Below, piece after piece: positions 63,403-64,000 of a stretch of 64,000 nucleotides of DNA. The stretch comes from Struthio camelus (lineage: Eukaryota; Chordata; Aves; Struthioniformes; Struthionidae). The position numbers and the translations under genes are program-made. The first letter of the stretch is position 1, and each line of letters starts with the position of its first letter. The notes under the pieces are model-generated. The model was given only the letters and a program-made list of their open reading frames with translations, did no database searches and was not told the DNA's origin. The stretch spans positions 21,697,068 through 21,761,067 of the forward strand of contig NC_090952.1 in assembly GCF_040807025.1 (NCBI RefSeq). Reading direction: 5' to 3'.

Positions 63403-64000
63403 AATTAGGCCCCTCTTAACCTCCCATGTTGTCCCCAAGCCTGACAGGGACTTCCTCAGGACCTTACTCGGCGCCACCCGAACCTGAACACGTGAAGTCA
63501 CTACTTGAAGGGTCTGTGATCCCTTTGCTGCCCCGCTGCTTGTTCCTGGGCACGTCCCAGGCTGCCCAAACCTTGGCAGCGCAGTGCTGCTCAGTCCGGC
63601 TCGGGGCATCGCCCCCAGCTGGGCACCGCTCTGCCTGCTGCTCCTGCCACGCTCTCCACCGGGACCGGAGCTGCCTGCATCTGCTCTAACCCAAACTGCT
63701 CGTTCAGGACAAGACCAATATCAATCCTTCCTGTGTCGGAGAGGACACAAAGCTCTATCTTCTCAGGCTGGAGGGAAGCCACTCAATATATCTGCATCTA
63801 TAGACTGGCAGCTTTCCTTTCATCCATCTATTGAAATGTGTGTGCATGGCTGCCTCTGAGTCCATGGCTATAGCATTTAGCACAGTATCTCTAACAAGTT
63901 GTACAGCTGCATGACAGGTTTTTGTCTGCTCTTAATTGCTTCCACTGAAATTCGGGCAGGGCCTAGTCAGCCATGTCTGGCCTCAGTGGAACCCTTTGGG

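Larger units (their letters stand above)
59957..64000. other. Non-coding DNA, no firm gene
   Basis: No gene is recognised. The items of note are the G run (60293-60310), an A run (60979-60997), a strong-looking 5' splice site CCCAGGTAAGT near 62597-62607 without a recognisable exon, and the TATA/CpG segment at 63394-63680. Confidence 0.55.

Noticed and set aside
1..64000. CRISPR array, operon or other prokaryotic system
   Set aside because: No spaced direct-repeat array and no dense coding. All signs are of vertebrate non-coding DNA.

Overview
The window looks like non-coding nuclear DNA from a sauropsid, most likely a bird. It is AT-leaning, has no long open reading frame that reads like a conserved protein, and is dotted with microsatellites. 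The dispersed repeats I can recognise are two 5'- and 3'-broken CR1 LINE fragments and one badly decayed endogenous retrovirus. I see no Alu-like SINEs, no L1 and no bacterial-style gene packing. CR1 as the main LINE, plus low overall repeat density, is the basis for the bird call. A crocodilian or turtle cannot be excluded from sequence reading alone.

Layout. 1-7.9 kb is unannotatable intergenic or intronic DNA. 7.89-8.62 kb is a minus-strand CR1 copy with an internal deletion: the linker before reverse transcriptase is joined to the 3' tail. 8.6-16.6 kb is plain, with a 31-bp-period duplication at 12.7 kb. 16.6-18.0 kb is strongly pyrimidine-biased on the plus strand. 18-29 kb is plain, with a GA/CAGA microsatellite, an 18-bp perfect palindrome, a four-site TAATTA cluster at 26.4 kb and a 38-nt alternating pyrimidine-purine tract at 28.4 kb. 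About 29.5-33.5 kb holds plus-strand retroviral relics. The clearest part is reverse transcriptase at 31329-31673, with three in-frame stops and a shifted, altered catalytic box. 33.5-47.3 kb is plain apart from a CCTCT microsatellite and one weak candidate exon at 45.2 kb.

The one confident gene is a complete tRNA-Leu(AAG) on the minus strand at 47959-48040. It has intact A and B boxes and a TTTT terminator. A CR1 reverse transcriptase fragment in the same orientation begins about 12 bp beyond its 3' end, and an AT dinucleotide microsatellite begins 8 bp beyond its 5' end. 48.1-64 kb is again mostly plain. It contains a CpG-rich patch (about 58.7-59.5 kb), two adjacent hairpins built on a shared motif (59.70-59.77 kb), an 18-G run (60.29 kb) and a TATA box ahead of a second CpG-rich patch (63.4-63.7 kb).

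No operon, CRISPR array, defence island or other multi-gene system is visible, and I do not claim one. The observations most worth checking are the tRNA/CR1 junction, the retroviral relic, the double hairpin and the TAATTA cluster.
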